Part shown: piece by piece, positions 41,136-52,925 of the stretch
Numbering within the stretch: the first letter of the stretch is position 1
How the letters are laid out: each line of letters opens with the position of its first letter
DNA from: Ophioderma brevispina
Taxonomy: Eukaryota; Echinodermata; Ophiuroidea; Amphilepidida; Ophiodermatidae
DNA length: 64,000 bases
Assembly (NCBI GenBank): GCA_023653785.1
Contig: JAMKCH010005335.1
Location: 1-64,000, forward strand
Reading direction: 5' to 3'
Made by a program: the position numbers and the translations under genes
The notes under the pieces: generated by a model
Database searches by the model: none
Told to the model about the DNA's origin: nothing
Seen by the model: the letters and a program-made list of their open reading frames with translations, nothing else

Positions 41136-44100
41136 AAGGCCATGGCATGATCTCAAATAGTTCATCCCCAGGACTACCAACTCTTCTTACTTTGGATTGG
41201 AACTGAATTAAAATACAGGATAATACTTAATTTCTAAAATGATTCAAATTTATTCCATTTTCTTAAATCCATACTGAGAAAATTGACGATGAACATTTTT
41301 AATACGTACGCAGGGAAAATGCCCTGCCTAAATGATAGGAATCTTTACCCTATCAGGAAACTTCAAGTGCTCTTTTCATTTAAAGACTAGTAAGTTTTGG
41401 GAGGGATAATTTCAAAATGACCCTTAACTAAGGTACAATGCTAATTCAGACTTGCCTGGCATAACAAGAACATCACACAACTGCTCATTTTATGTTCTCC
41501 AGCTTGTAAAAAACCCGTCCTATCTAATTTTGTAATAAATGCATGCTCTTTTTTTTGTCCAATTAAAGCCAAACCATTAATTTAGCTTTCAGAGGGTTCT
41601 AGGTTTCACAAAAAATTTTTGGTTGGAATTTCATTTTTAGGATACAATCCTTGTCATAGCACAATCATGGTATTTTTGGCACTCAACTAAAAAAACCTCT
41701 CCAAGCCTCCATCAGGAAAAATAAAACCCACAAATTTACCGTAAATTATAAAATTTTCTTCAAGTGGCAGATAAGAGTACATAACAATGCAAATAGAATT
41801 CCAAACATATCAGGAGAAAACAATAACAAAAATTAAACATAAACAATAATTTCAGTCGGTGTGGCAGATAAGCATACAAATACAATGCCTATTTGTAATT
41901 ATTCTTTGTACATACCTAGTGTCTGTAATAAATGCTCCCTCTCTATAAATGAACCCTCAATTTTTGACAAAATGTTTCTAGAACACCAAAAATATGCAAT
42001 ACATGCAAATTTTTTATATACACTGTAAATTCCAAAATTGTGGCATATTTGCCTGACACTCTTAAAATGTGACACATCAAATACATTGACATACGTAAAA
42101 TTGTCTTAGTAATTACAATATGTCCATTAAAACACGTATTTTAGCAAGTAAGTATGCTATTTTTAGGGGGCACAGGACAAAATGGTCTGCCTATTGAAAC
42201 GGTGCTTTGTGCCTCTTTGTATCCAAATATCTTTGCCCCTGCCTTACCTAGTGCAATGAAATTTGCTGGAGACTTTTGAATCATGATTTTTTTAAATATC
42301 ATCTTTTGAACCCAGATTGACAATGTCAGCTTTTGAATTTAACCTTTTTTTAACTCCCGAGCCCCACAGAATCGGGGTTTTGCGGGGTTCACAGGTCGCG
42401 TATCATACCACCCCTTCACTTTATATCCATTTTTTTAAATATAAGTTCAAATGAATGAATACAAACATGAATGATACCAAAAGCAAATTTCTAGGACAAA
42501 GATCTGACACAAAACTACACAAATTGCACTCAAATGCTAGGTTTTATAGGGAACTATTCGCGGGTGGTGTTGCACTTTCCACGGCGGAGGGATTTGTACT
42601 GGGATCCCTTATAGGCTGTGGATGTGCCATTGTTGATGTTGTTGAGCTTGTTCATACATTGATTCTTTAGTGTAGGAGCACCCCATGTATTCCCAAATGC
42701 TTGGCATGATTTCCCAATGGAAATATATAACTGAACTTATGCTCCCTTGTTGAAAAATTTCCACGACCCGGGACGTTTATACAGACAAAAAATCCGGGAT
42801 CCTCTTTTTATCAATGCGTTGGTATGCAATATTGTTTTAACCAATACACGCAATGAAAAAGTGGTACATTTTCCTTTCTTCCCCAATACACATATTATTG
42901 CCAATACATATGCTACAAAATAAGTAACTCTTTAGGACATGAAAACCAAAGGCAAGATTAAAAAGGTACACTGTTACAATATTGGGTGGTGTTTGTTATT
43001 CTAGTGGAAGGGGGATCCTATACATGTATCTTGATAAAGCAGAGTCAGCTTAAGCCCCCCATACTGATAACAGCATAATTGTCAGACCCCTCTTTTATTA
43101 CTTTAAACAAGACCCAAAATCTTCAACCCACCTTCCAAAGAAAATGACACCCTTTTAAACATTCCATCATGCATACATTATTTTTGGCATTTTAAAATCT
43201 AAAAATCAATAGGTAAAAGATTTCTAATACCACCAATATATAACATGGATCATGGATTGTGTGAGCATACCTATGTTGTTAATGACTATTAAAGTTGCAA
43301 TGCTGGGGACATTTTTGGTGATGATTTTTAATGCAAGCCGAAGCGTGGGCACTCTCCTTAGTAATAAAAAAAGTAAATCTTATTTTTATAGCAGGTCTGA
43401 TCTTTGGATATAGACAATGAAATACATATGATTCTACACTTGATTACTAAAATGCTATACAAACTAAACGGTGAAGATCTGAACATGTCCAACAAAAGAA
43501 TCCTCTTTCAAAAGTGGAATGGAACAGAAATGATGTCTGATGGTTTGCAAGCAAGCATATATTTCACATATGCATTTACATTAATTATTATGCTAAGGGA
43601 ACCATAAAAAATTATTGCTGGGGGCATGAAAAATCTTGGGAACCCACAAAAACAATCATGAAAATGGAAATCCAAAAGAGGAGGTACCTATTCTTAAACT
43701 AGAACATTGAGGAAAAGTTGAACTTTTTAAGCAAATGCGAATAGGACATGATTTTGTGGTTTAAAATGGTTGAATTCTCTCTTCCCCCCAGCAAAAATTG
43801 GACTGATCCCAAGAATGCAGTGCTGCGATTAAAAAATTAAACATCAGCGGAATGATATCTTTACAATGGACTAATGCAGTGGTTTTTTTTGCGTTCCTAA
43901 AAGCTTGTAAACACCCGTATTTGGGGAGGAAAGGAAAGAAGAAGAAGAAGAAACTCATGGGATAGTCTTCAAGATTATCTTCTGGTATATAGGAGTCCAA
44001 GATTATTGTAAACCAGTGAAGTTACAATGCATTATGGGGTGATTATAGTAAACTTAATTCATATTAAATTGTTAAATTGTGTGGACACCATCAACAAACT

Positions 44101-44408
44101 AGTCCACCCCCCCCCCCCCCACTTTAAATCATCAAAATTTATAATCTAATATGCTAAACTTACATTTTTCTCATAAATCGAGTGAATTTGATTTGTGATG
44201 TACATGAACAGGAGTCATCAAAATGTGGTCGAGCCACACTATCGCATACACAAGGTCCCTAGGTCCCTTTTGTCACATTTTTGCTTAGATCGAAACAAAG
44301 GAAATTGCATGGTTATAATATTTGATTAGTTATAAGTGCATAATCAAGCATTCAAATAGTATGTTACAGAAAAAAGAGCACAATCACAAGAAAACACACC
44401 AAGGGACT
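41136..44408. other. AT-rich stretch without recognised gene
   Basis: No coding exon recognised. Small palindrome near 42360-42400 (GCCCCACAGAATCGGGGTTTTGCGGGG) and a C run at 44107-44120. Confidence 0.4.
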
Positions 44409-44543
44409 AGTCCATCTAGAAGGACCCTCGTTCTCCAGGTGTCCATCCCCCCAGTGACCAAGACACCGATCAGGAGCCCGAGGCCTAGTGGCTCGGGTGG
44501 TCTTAGGTCAGTGGGGAAAACGAAGAGTCCTTCTAGATGGACT
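44409..44543. mobile_element. Short palindromic element
   Basis: AGTCCATCTAGAAGGAC (44409-44425) is inverted at the right as GTCCTTCTAGATGGACT. Inner words GAGCC/GGCTC and CCACTGAC-like pairs also fold. A 135-bp MITE or hairpin; no target duplication resolved. Confidence 0.65.
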
Positions 44544-47250
44544 ACAAGGGACGATCACCTTAAGCAAATAACCATGGGTATGTAAGTATGATCCATTTTG
44601 GCGGACCATGACGGGTAACACACACCTTTAACATCATGATCTTCATTCTAAATGCATTTCTGTGGGGGTACTTCTGTTTCAAGGTTAATGGAACCATTAC
44701 TAAAAAAAGCAAGATCCCATCTTGTTGGACTTGAGTATAATAACCAAATCATACCAGGGTTACAGAAAAAGAGAAGTCTTTGTAGCTCTCCTACTGTAAT
44801 TGGTAACACTAGAAAGAAATATCAAGTCTGTTGTGAACTGTCAAAATTCAACAATCTTTAGATTATTGTGTATTGCAAGACATGTCTATCATGGTTGTGC
44901 TAGGCAACCTACGCATTTCATACACACAAGACCGAGAAGTGAAAAACTCAGCCAAACAAAAATGAATAAAGGTTGTGGGTCCATTCGAGACTATGGGCTC
45001 TCACAAGGCACCAGATCGCACCAATGTTGACGTGGTAGGATATCTTTCACGATGCATATTTTACACACTGTACAGGTGAGTGTTCGGAACATCAAAAACA
45101 AATGAACGCGTAAGGCATGTATGCAGCACTTAATAAAAACGCGATTTAAGCATAGCATTGTGCGAAGCAGCAAGCAATAAGTTCATGTAGACAACACCGG
45201 GCAACGGGCTATACCGCATTGTATCCGCATTTAATGAGGATCTAGTGGCTGTGTAGAGTAGAGAGCCCATTTATAGAATCTATATTCTTAAACCTTGTAA
45301 AGAAAGGGGACATCAATGATATAACTTGCTTCACTGATCTCCAGGAGGACTACAAATCCTTGTTTGGGGACCTTCTCTTGGTTGGATTGGAATACTGCAA
45401 TGTGATTCAACTGAAATGAGGAGACGCAACATTTGAGAAATGAGCAAATAGCAAGGCAATGGTCGCACATGTTTGCGTTGCATACGATACACAATTCTTG
45501 CCTAGTTAGGTAAAACCAAAACAATTCTCCATATGTGTTTGCAACATTCAAATAAGTCAAAAAGAAAATTTATCTGTTAGAACGTAACACACAAGTGGAC
45601 ATCCCTACATGTGCGAAATATTTGGTCAAACAGACAACACCAGGGGAAAAAAAGCAAGAGTGGTAAGATCATGCGAGTGCACTTTTAACAGGGCAAGTAC
45701 CGCCACCACTGAGTGATGGAAACTGGTATTGGGAACAAAATAAAGAAAAAATAAATATCCCCCCTCAAAAAAAGCATTAACAACCCCCCTACCCCAAATT
45801 GTACAGTGGAAATATAACACCTCTGCTGCAAGTAGTAGCCAAAACACCGACGAGATATGTACCCAGGTTTGAGACAACGGTGTTACATTGTCCTGGTTGG
45901 TGCCTTCTCCATAAACGCCAATAATGCTAGCTGTCAAAAGAGGACAAAATGATTGTTGTGAGTCCATGTTTGGGATCATTCAGCTGAATAGAGTAGACAT
46001 GAGCACCTGGTGCTAGTTCTAATTTCTAAGCAAAATGGGATTTTGTTCAGTCACGGACTAGACAACTTTTTTTTGCTGACTGCAGTACCCACCTAGCCAA
46101 AGCACCCTTCTAGTTACCAGGCCACACAAATAAAACAAAATCTCCCTGATTCCCTCCAATCCATCCAAATCTCTACAATTCCATAATATTAACAATGGCA
46201 GCTCTGACTGGATATATAACATACTTACATAAAAACGCCACACATCAAATTGGCTGCAAGATTCGACCACATCTATATACTTAGCCCAACTGTTCAGATC
46301 AGTGCATATCTTGGGCGTGCTTTCGGGGCTTCATGCCAAAAGCATGCAAAATCAGCCTATTCAGCTATTAGAGGTCCTTCGCCCCCCCCACCCCCCCGCG
46401 GGTACCTTCAAACATCCAGTCTGGATACGCCGGTGCAGATGATATAAAAATCTCAATTTTTTTATAGGTAACTCGGGGGGGAGGCGCTGTGGCTCACAAC
46501 ATGCCCCTTAATTGCCTTGCCTGTTTCTTCTCTTCTACCCACTTTGTCAGATTATTCTCTGGCTCGAGTCCTCATAGGGGAAAGGAATTCCCACACAACA
46601 CCCACTCCCCCCGGAGGCTTCTTTTACCAGTCCACTATACACACCCACCAACACTCACACCCCTTCCACCTCCCTTGTATCTCTCTCTTTCGCCCCTCCC
46701 CTTCCATAGCCCCACCACCTGCTTTTTATATCCCACAAATCTCCCCCCTTAGACCACCCCCTCGCTTGCACACTTCAACCCTCCCCCCTTCACCCCCATC
46801 CGTAAGTAAAGTCATTACCAGCGTTCATCTCCTAAAATACCATGCCCCCTTCCCTATCCCTTACACCTCCCCTCTCTCGTGCATAATAACCTTCCAGTCC
46901 CTATCCACTATCCTCCGGTACCCGGCAAAGGTTTATGCTGCAAAAATAACTTCTTAACAAATTTGATACGTTTCAGGTCCAGAAAATTTCTGGTTTACAG
47001 TGCTCAAAGAGATCTGGCATGTCATTTTTAGAGCAAAAGCCCTCTTGATGGATTTGTAGATGGAGACGCCTGTCGATCCCTTCTTTCCAATTAGTAAACG
47101 GAATTCTTCACCCTTGGTGATTCCTATTTTTATAAAAATGTACCTGACTTTGTTTACATGTATGCCACTGCCATGCTTTTGATGCACCATCCTTAAAGTG
47201 GGAAGCTAGTGCTCTTGCTTCAGTAGTATCATCTGTAATTAAACCAAGAA

Positions 47251-47285
47251 ACCCCCCCCCCCCCCCTCCCCCCCCCCCCCCCCCC
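47251..47285. repeat. Poly(C) tract
   Basis: Two C homopolymers separated by a T, about 35 bases in all; G-rich on the complementary strand. Confidence 0.85.
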
Positions 47286-47896
47286 GTACATCACATACTT
47301 TATTACCATAAGATGACAATGCTTTGATAAAGCACACTAGATAACGACATAACCCGGAGCTAGCAGACCTTTGTAACACTCTAAAGTACAAAAGGTTTGA
47401 GTGATTAAATAGGGAGAGACTGACAGGGGACCATGAAACGTGATTCTTAAGTGCAGCAAATGGGCCTAAGGAGAGGGGCCAAGAAAAGATTGGCACACGG
47501 GTCAAATTTTAGTGGTCCATCATGTTGAAAAGGATACCATGTTATGTGTCAACCACAAGGATTCAGGAAAGGTATAGTTTGTACTAGCTATAATGTAAAG
47601 TTTAAGAGTTATAGGCTAAAAACAGCAAAAATCAATAAAAGGGTCAATTTCAGTTGTACAGTGGGTCAAATTTTTAAGTTGCTCTCGATTGGATAGAAAA
47701 TGGTGGTGGGGGAGGTCATAAAATAAGAAGGTCTACTCATGAAGATATCTGTATTATTCACATCAAATAAAGGGAAATATTATACCCTGATGTAGAAGAT
47801 TGAGTGTTGGTATAGGTAAACAACAAAAACCAATAAAAAAAAAAACTAGAATTGTCAGTTCTAGCTCCGCTCGCTACATTATATTATTATACAATA

Positions 47897-47919
47897 CTAT
47901 ATATATATATATATAGAGT
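47897..47919. repeat. (TA)n tract at the left border of the Penelope-like pair
   Basis: A (TA)n run ending TATAGAG sits directly beside the element's 3' end. The same (TA)n-GAGT motif recurs at the other border (52722-52748). Confidence 0.8.
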
Positions 47920-47929
47920 TCAAATTCAC

Positions 47930-50900
47930 GTAAAAGTTTTGTGAACAGTGCACATTAGTTGAAAAATACAACGATATTTCGAGGCACATGCACCTTCCTC
48001 AGGTTAAAAGGAGGTGTTTATGTTGAAGTGCGTTGAAAGAAAAAGAAAACAAAAAGAGCGCGTGGCCAAAACATAGCGCAAGCGCGACGTGAAGATGCGG
48101 CGCTGGGGTAGGCGGTAGCACGGAATTTGCGGGCGCGAAGCGCAAATGCGCAAAGGATACGCATATAAAATTAAACATAGACGCAAAAGTTAGTTATAAG
48201 CATTAAACATGATATTCATGCATTAGGGGCAAGGTTCCCAATGGTTGATGACCAGCTGTTCGCAATTGTGCCGTTGATGGGCGGTGTTGCCTCAGTAGAC
48301 AGGTCCACAGTGACTGAAAGGTCATCCAGGGTATGCTGTTCTGAATGAAGTGGATTGCAAACCGCAATTTGCTCTTTCTGGATAGAGAACATGGAGCTGA
48401 AAAAAATCTGATTGAAAGGAGGTTCTTTGTCTCCCTATACTACCAATGCGACATCTTTGCAGACGATGGCGTTAAATGAGTGCGACGTGAAGGAAAAAAA
48501 ACGCTGGTGATATGGATTGGTCCCTTTTGGTCCGTTGACTTGCTGGAGATGCATTCACGGGCAAATACTTGCAGGTTCGCAAAGACGCGAGGCAGGGTTT
48601 GGTTTGGTTAGCAAGATGTCGGGGACATCAGGAAATGCTGCACGGACGAGGTAGTTGCCAAGGTTCCGTTCCTCTTTCTGAGAGCGGACAACTGGTGGTT
48701 TATCAAAGAGTCTTAGTGTGCGTCCTTGCTGAGTGTGTCTCATAGGGTTTGAGGAGAATGTTCCGGATGGGAAGGTTAGTAGGGATGATTACGAGATGAC
48801 GAGAGGTTATTCTATCATGATCTTGTTTGTCAGCTGATTTGAGTGCCTCATCTCTATCAATTGCTAGATTATCGTGTAGGCGTTCTGAATTGTATCGGCA
48901 GGGTATTCCCTTTGAAGAAAGAACTCAGTCATATGAGTCGCTGGTTCTGCAGTCATCATCGGAGCTGCAAATGCGGCGAACACGTCAGAGCTGTGAATAC
49001 GGAATCGATTCCCTACATTTAGGTGGATGGACCGATTTGAGTGTAGTAAGTAGTATAGCGTCCGTGTCTTTGTAGGGTATGGCCGTGGTCAAGGAGTTGA
49101 TGATCCATGGTTAATGACACCAGCCAGATCCAAGAAGGTGATTTTGTCTTCGAGATGTCCCAGGTGAACTGAGAGCAGGGTGGAAACTGTCAAGTGATCA
49201 ACTGAATGATTCAACTAAGCACGCGTGCAAGATGTAGCACCAAAGTAATTCATCGATATCGCGCACGAAGAGATCTGGAACAGGTCCTTTGGAGGAATTG
49301 CAAAATTCCTGTTCTACAAACCCCATGAAGAGGCAGGCAACGGCTGGGCCGAATATCGTTCCCATGGCAACGCCCTAATTGAAGATAATGCGTATCCCAA
49401 ATGTAAATGGAAATGATTGAGCGTTGAGTACCAGTCAGAAGACGTAGGAGAGTCCTAGTAGGTGGAGGACTTGGTGGTCCGTAGTTTCAAGAAATGCTCA
49501 AGCGCTTTAAGTCCGGAATCATGTGGAATTGATGTGTAGAGAGAGGAGACATCCATGAAAAACCAAAGCGTCATCTCCTTTGAATTGGAGGCTATAAAGA
49601 TGGGAGCGCTGTGAGAATCTTCACGTAAGGTGGCAGAGCTCCACCACGGTTGCGTGACATCATCAAATATTTGTGGATCACGGTTGTCGGACAGCTAGTG
49701 TGATTACAGGGGTTTGGTCGTCCCGGGTTATTCGGTTGTGTATCTTGGGTCCGCATATAAAACTGCGAAGTCGTGGATTGTGTTGATCAGGTCGTTAGCA
49801 TTGGCGGGGTTCTCCTTTTGATGAAGTCATGTACTGAGCCGTGATGGAATTTGTGCTTGTTCGTCGGAATTCCTTTTATAATGAGCATGTATTGATGAGC
49901 CATCCGATAGTTGTCTATTGGCTTCGGTGACGTATAAGTCCTTCGCCAGACGACTACGGATTCCTACTTGTCTGCCTGATTGATTACAATGTTGTTGTTT
50001 TCACGAAGAAGAGAACTTGAGAGCATGACGTTAGGGACCTGGATGTTTCTCTTAACGTAACGTTTCCTCTGCAGTTGATTGATGACTTCGCTTTTAGCTT
50101 TGTTCGATGGTGTTCTAGAACCCGAAGTTGTCCCGGATACGGGGGATTCGGTATCCAGTCAGACTTCTTGGGCTGAAAGTATCATCGAAGGGTCAGGGGG
50201 TGTGGGATCATCATCCCATCTCTTTGTCCTCTTCATGGACATGGGCTTTACAGCGACAGGCGTCGTCTTGAGAAGGCGTCCACGTCACATCGTATTTTAA
50301 ATTCATCGGTTGTAGGATTGGTAGGTATGAATTTCAGACCTTTTGATAGTTAATGATCTTTCTTCGGGTTGAGAGTAAATCATCTGAATAGTAACCACTA
50401 GTTTCTGTGATGGATAGTTTCTTGGTGGCTATTACGACGATTGTTCACTGGGTTTAGATAACAACAAGTCGGTCATTGTTAGATTTACAGCAGTTAGGAA
50501 CTTATCGAATGAGAGTTAGAAGTTGTTAAGAATATGGATTTCTTGAATGTAGCAATAGCGGACCTCTCCTGAGATTTTTATTCAGATTGTCCTTATGGTT
50601 GTGTCGCTCTTATGCTAAAGGTTCTTTACGACGTAGCATTGACTGGAGAGTATTGCGCATGAGGCTACGTGATGTACAAACAAAGAATGGAATTACTTGA
50701 CTATGGTAGCGGTCGGATGATGAAAAATGCAGAGTGATGTTTCATACGGATCCATGCGGAATGACGATGATTAAGCATTGTGAGAGAATTTGTCTGGATG
50801 GCAAGCGAGAGTCTTTCCAAAGGTGCATGAAGAAGAGAGGCAGCACAGGAACGGATGTTGGTTGGCATACCACGAGGTAAATAGCATTTAAAGTTTGGAC

Positions 50901-51018
50901 GAGAGATCCGAAGTTAACTTCTTTAGAGAGCGATATTCGTGAAGGTGAAGTTGAGTGAAGAGAAGAGATCGCAATGGATTAAATTATAGGTAAAGTAGAG
51001 GTAGTTGCGTTGCACTGC
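47930..51018 (-). mobile_element. Penelope-like retroelement, copy 1 (minus strand, broken frames)
   Basis: Translated from the minus strand, the frames give reverse-transcriptase blocks in Penelope order. DVSSLYTSIPHDSGLKALEH (about 49490-49556) is followed by VAMGTIFGPAVACLFMGFVEQEF (in part; about 49310-49380) and an ID dyad region (about 49240-49260). The thumb-like FFLQREYPADTIQNAY (about 48880-48930) and RNLGNYLVRAAFPD (about 48635-48680) come next. A degraded GIY-YIG region lies near 48400-48470. The 3' end holds a hammerhead-like core. Frames are interrupted repeatedly, so no active protein is expected. The 5' part (49.6-51.0 kb) was not assigned to domains. Confidence 0.78.
47970..48005 (-). 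ncRNA. Hammerhead ribozyme-like core in Penelope copy 1
   Basis: On the minus strand the order is CUGAGGA, a short hairpin AGGUGC-AUGU-GCCU, then CGAAA. This reproduces the conserved CUGANGA - stem II - GAAA layout of hammerhead ribozymes, which are known in the terminal repeats of Penelope-like elements. Cleavage-site and stem I/III pairing were not fully worked out. Confidence 0.6.
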
Positions 51019-51021
51019 AAA

Positions 51022-52721
51022 GTTTAGATAGAGTCAAATTCACGTAAAAAAGTTTTGTGACAGTGAATAATAGGTGAAAATACAAGATATTTCGAGGAAC
51101 ATGCCCTTCCTCAGGTGACAGAGGTGTTACGTTTAAGTGCGTGTGAAAGAAAACAGGAAAACAAAAGGAGCGCGTGCCAAAACATCGCGCAAAGCGCGCG
51201 TGAGAGTGCGCGCGGGGCTGGGGTAGCCGGAATTCGGCGGGCGCGAAGCGCAAAATGCGCAAAGGCATCCAAGAGATAAACATAATAAACAAGACGCAAA
51301 AAGTTATTTATAAGATTAAACTGATATCCTGCCTTAGGGGAAATTTTCCAAAACTGGTTGATGACCGCTGTTCGCAATTGTGCCGTTGATGGTCGGTTGT
51401 GACTTCAGGAAGACATTGCCACGGTGACTGAAAGTCATCCAGGGTATGCTGTTATGAATTGAAGGAGTTTGCAACAGGGCTATTTGGCTTCTTCTTGATA
51501 GATTCTAACAGAGCTGAAAATATGAGTGAAAGGAGGTCTTTGTCTCCCAATATATACCATGCGACATTTCTTGCAGAGATGAGTAAATGCATTGTTGTTG
51601 AGTGCAGGAAAGTCGTGTGGTTGATAGGTGGTCCCTTTTGGTCCTGACTGTGTGACATCCCGGGCACCTACTGCGGTTCGCAAGACGGCGAGTGCAGGGT
51701 TTAGTGCCTTTAGCAAGATGTCGGGGATCAGGAAATGCTGCACGGACGAGGTAGTGGCAAGGTTCCGTTCTCTTCTGAAAGCGGAAATGGTGGTATCAAA
51801 GATGTCTTAGTGGTTGGTCCTGTGAGGGTCTCATAGGGTTTGAGGAGGAATGTTCCGGATGGGCAGGTTAGATGGATGATACGAGATGACGAGAGGTATC
51901 CTATATTGATCTTGTTTGTCAGCTGATTTGAGTGCCTCATCTCTACAATTGCTGATAACTCGCGGACGGCGTTTGAATTGTATCGGCAGGTATATCCCTT
52001 TGAGAAAGAACTCAGTCATTGATCGGATTGGTTTCTTGAAGTCATCATCGGAGCTGCAAATGAGGCGCAACAAAAAAACAGTAAGAGATGGAATACGGAA
52101 TGTTCCCTACATTTAGGTGGATGGCTCGATGAGGTAGTTTGTTAGTAGTAGTTATGAGCGTACGTGGTTTGCTAGTGGATTTGGGGACGTGGTCAAGGAG
52201 GGTTGATCATGGTTAATTGACACAGCCAGATCCAAGAAGGTGTATTTTGTCTTCCGGATGTCCCAGGTGAACTTGAGAGCAGGGTTGGGGGGAAAAATGT
52301 TCATGTGATCAATGAATGATTCCAACTCAGCACGCGTGCAAGAGTCGCACCAAAGTAATCATCGATTATCTCGCACCGAAGAGAATCTGGTAACAGGTCC
52401 TGTAGGAAGCAAAATTTCCTGTTACTACAAACCCCATGACGAGAGGCAGGCAAAGGACTGGGCCGAATATCGTTTCCCATGGCTAACGTCCCTAATCTGA
52501 AGATAATGCTTATTCTCAAAGTTGAAAATGAGTTTGAGCGTAGGAAGTTACCAGTTCAGCAAGGAGTAGGAGGACAGTCCTAGTAGGTGGAACTTGGTGA
52601 GTACGTTAGTTCAAGAAATGGCTCACGCGCTGTAAGTACCGGCTCATGTGGAATGATGTGTAGAGAGAGGGGCCATCATAGTAAAACCAAAGCGTCATCT
52701 CCTTTGAATTTGAAACTTCAA
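51022..52721 (-). mobile_element. Penelope-like retroelement, copy 2, 5'-truncated, head-to-tail with copy 1
   Basis: The DNA from 51022 repeats that from 47930 in the same orientation, with many small indels. Minus-strand frames show the GIY-YIG block CKKCRMVYIG (about 51550-51590), thumb-like and RNxxxxLV blocks, and the catalytic IDDYFGAT (about 52355-52385) next to a LAMGNDIRP block (about 52460-52490). The copy stops at the (TA)n run just after the motif-A region. Direct head-to-tail joining is typical of Penelope-like elements. Confidence 0.78.
51084..51117 (-). ncRNA. Hammerhead ribozyme-like core in Penelope copy 2
   Basis: On the minus strand, CUGAGGA, hairpin AGGGCAUGUUCCU and CGAAA occur in order, as in copy 1. 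The stem II pairing is weaker. Confidence 0.55.
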
Positions 52722-52748
52722 AGCTATATATATATATATATATAGAGT
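52722..52748. repeat. (TA)n tract at the right border of the Penelope-like pair
   Basis: (TA)n followed by GAGT, matching the left border run at 47897-47922. Confidence 0.8.
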
Positions 52749-52784
52749 ATTCCCAAAATTTACGCTGTGGGGAACCCAGCTATT

Positions 52785-52925
52785 TCAAATTGACCTCACC
52801 ATGACCTTTGACCTTGGCATGTGACCTTTTGACCACATAAAAATATGAGGGATCCATGTTGCACCTATGACATGGTTTGGTTCCAATTGAAACTAACTTT
52901 CAATGATGGGGAATTTTAAAAAATT
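52785..52925. mobile_element. Inner fragment of the AGGTCA-rich MITE family
   Basis: TGACCTCACCATGACCTTTG, then ACCTTGGCATGTGACCTTTT and GGTTCCAATTGAA match the interior of 16679-17521. The terminal repeats are missing. Confidence 0.6.

Larger units (their letters stand above)
44544..47930. other. Stretch without recognised gene, with C-rich tracts
   Basis: Proline-rich frames at 46489-46957 come from C-rich low-complexity DNA and not from a recognisable gene. A C tract of about 35 bases with one T-containing break lies at 47251-47285. Nothing else was recognised. Confidence 0.4.

Noticed and set aside
46489..46957. Proline- and serine-rich open frames up to 146 codons
   Set aside because: They come from C-rich low-complexity DNA read in two overlapping frames; no conserved motif.
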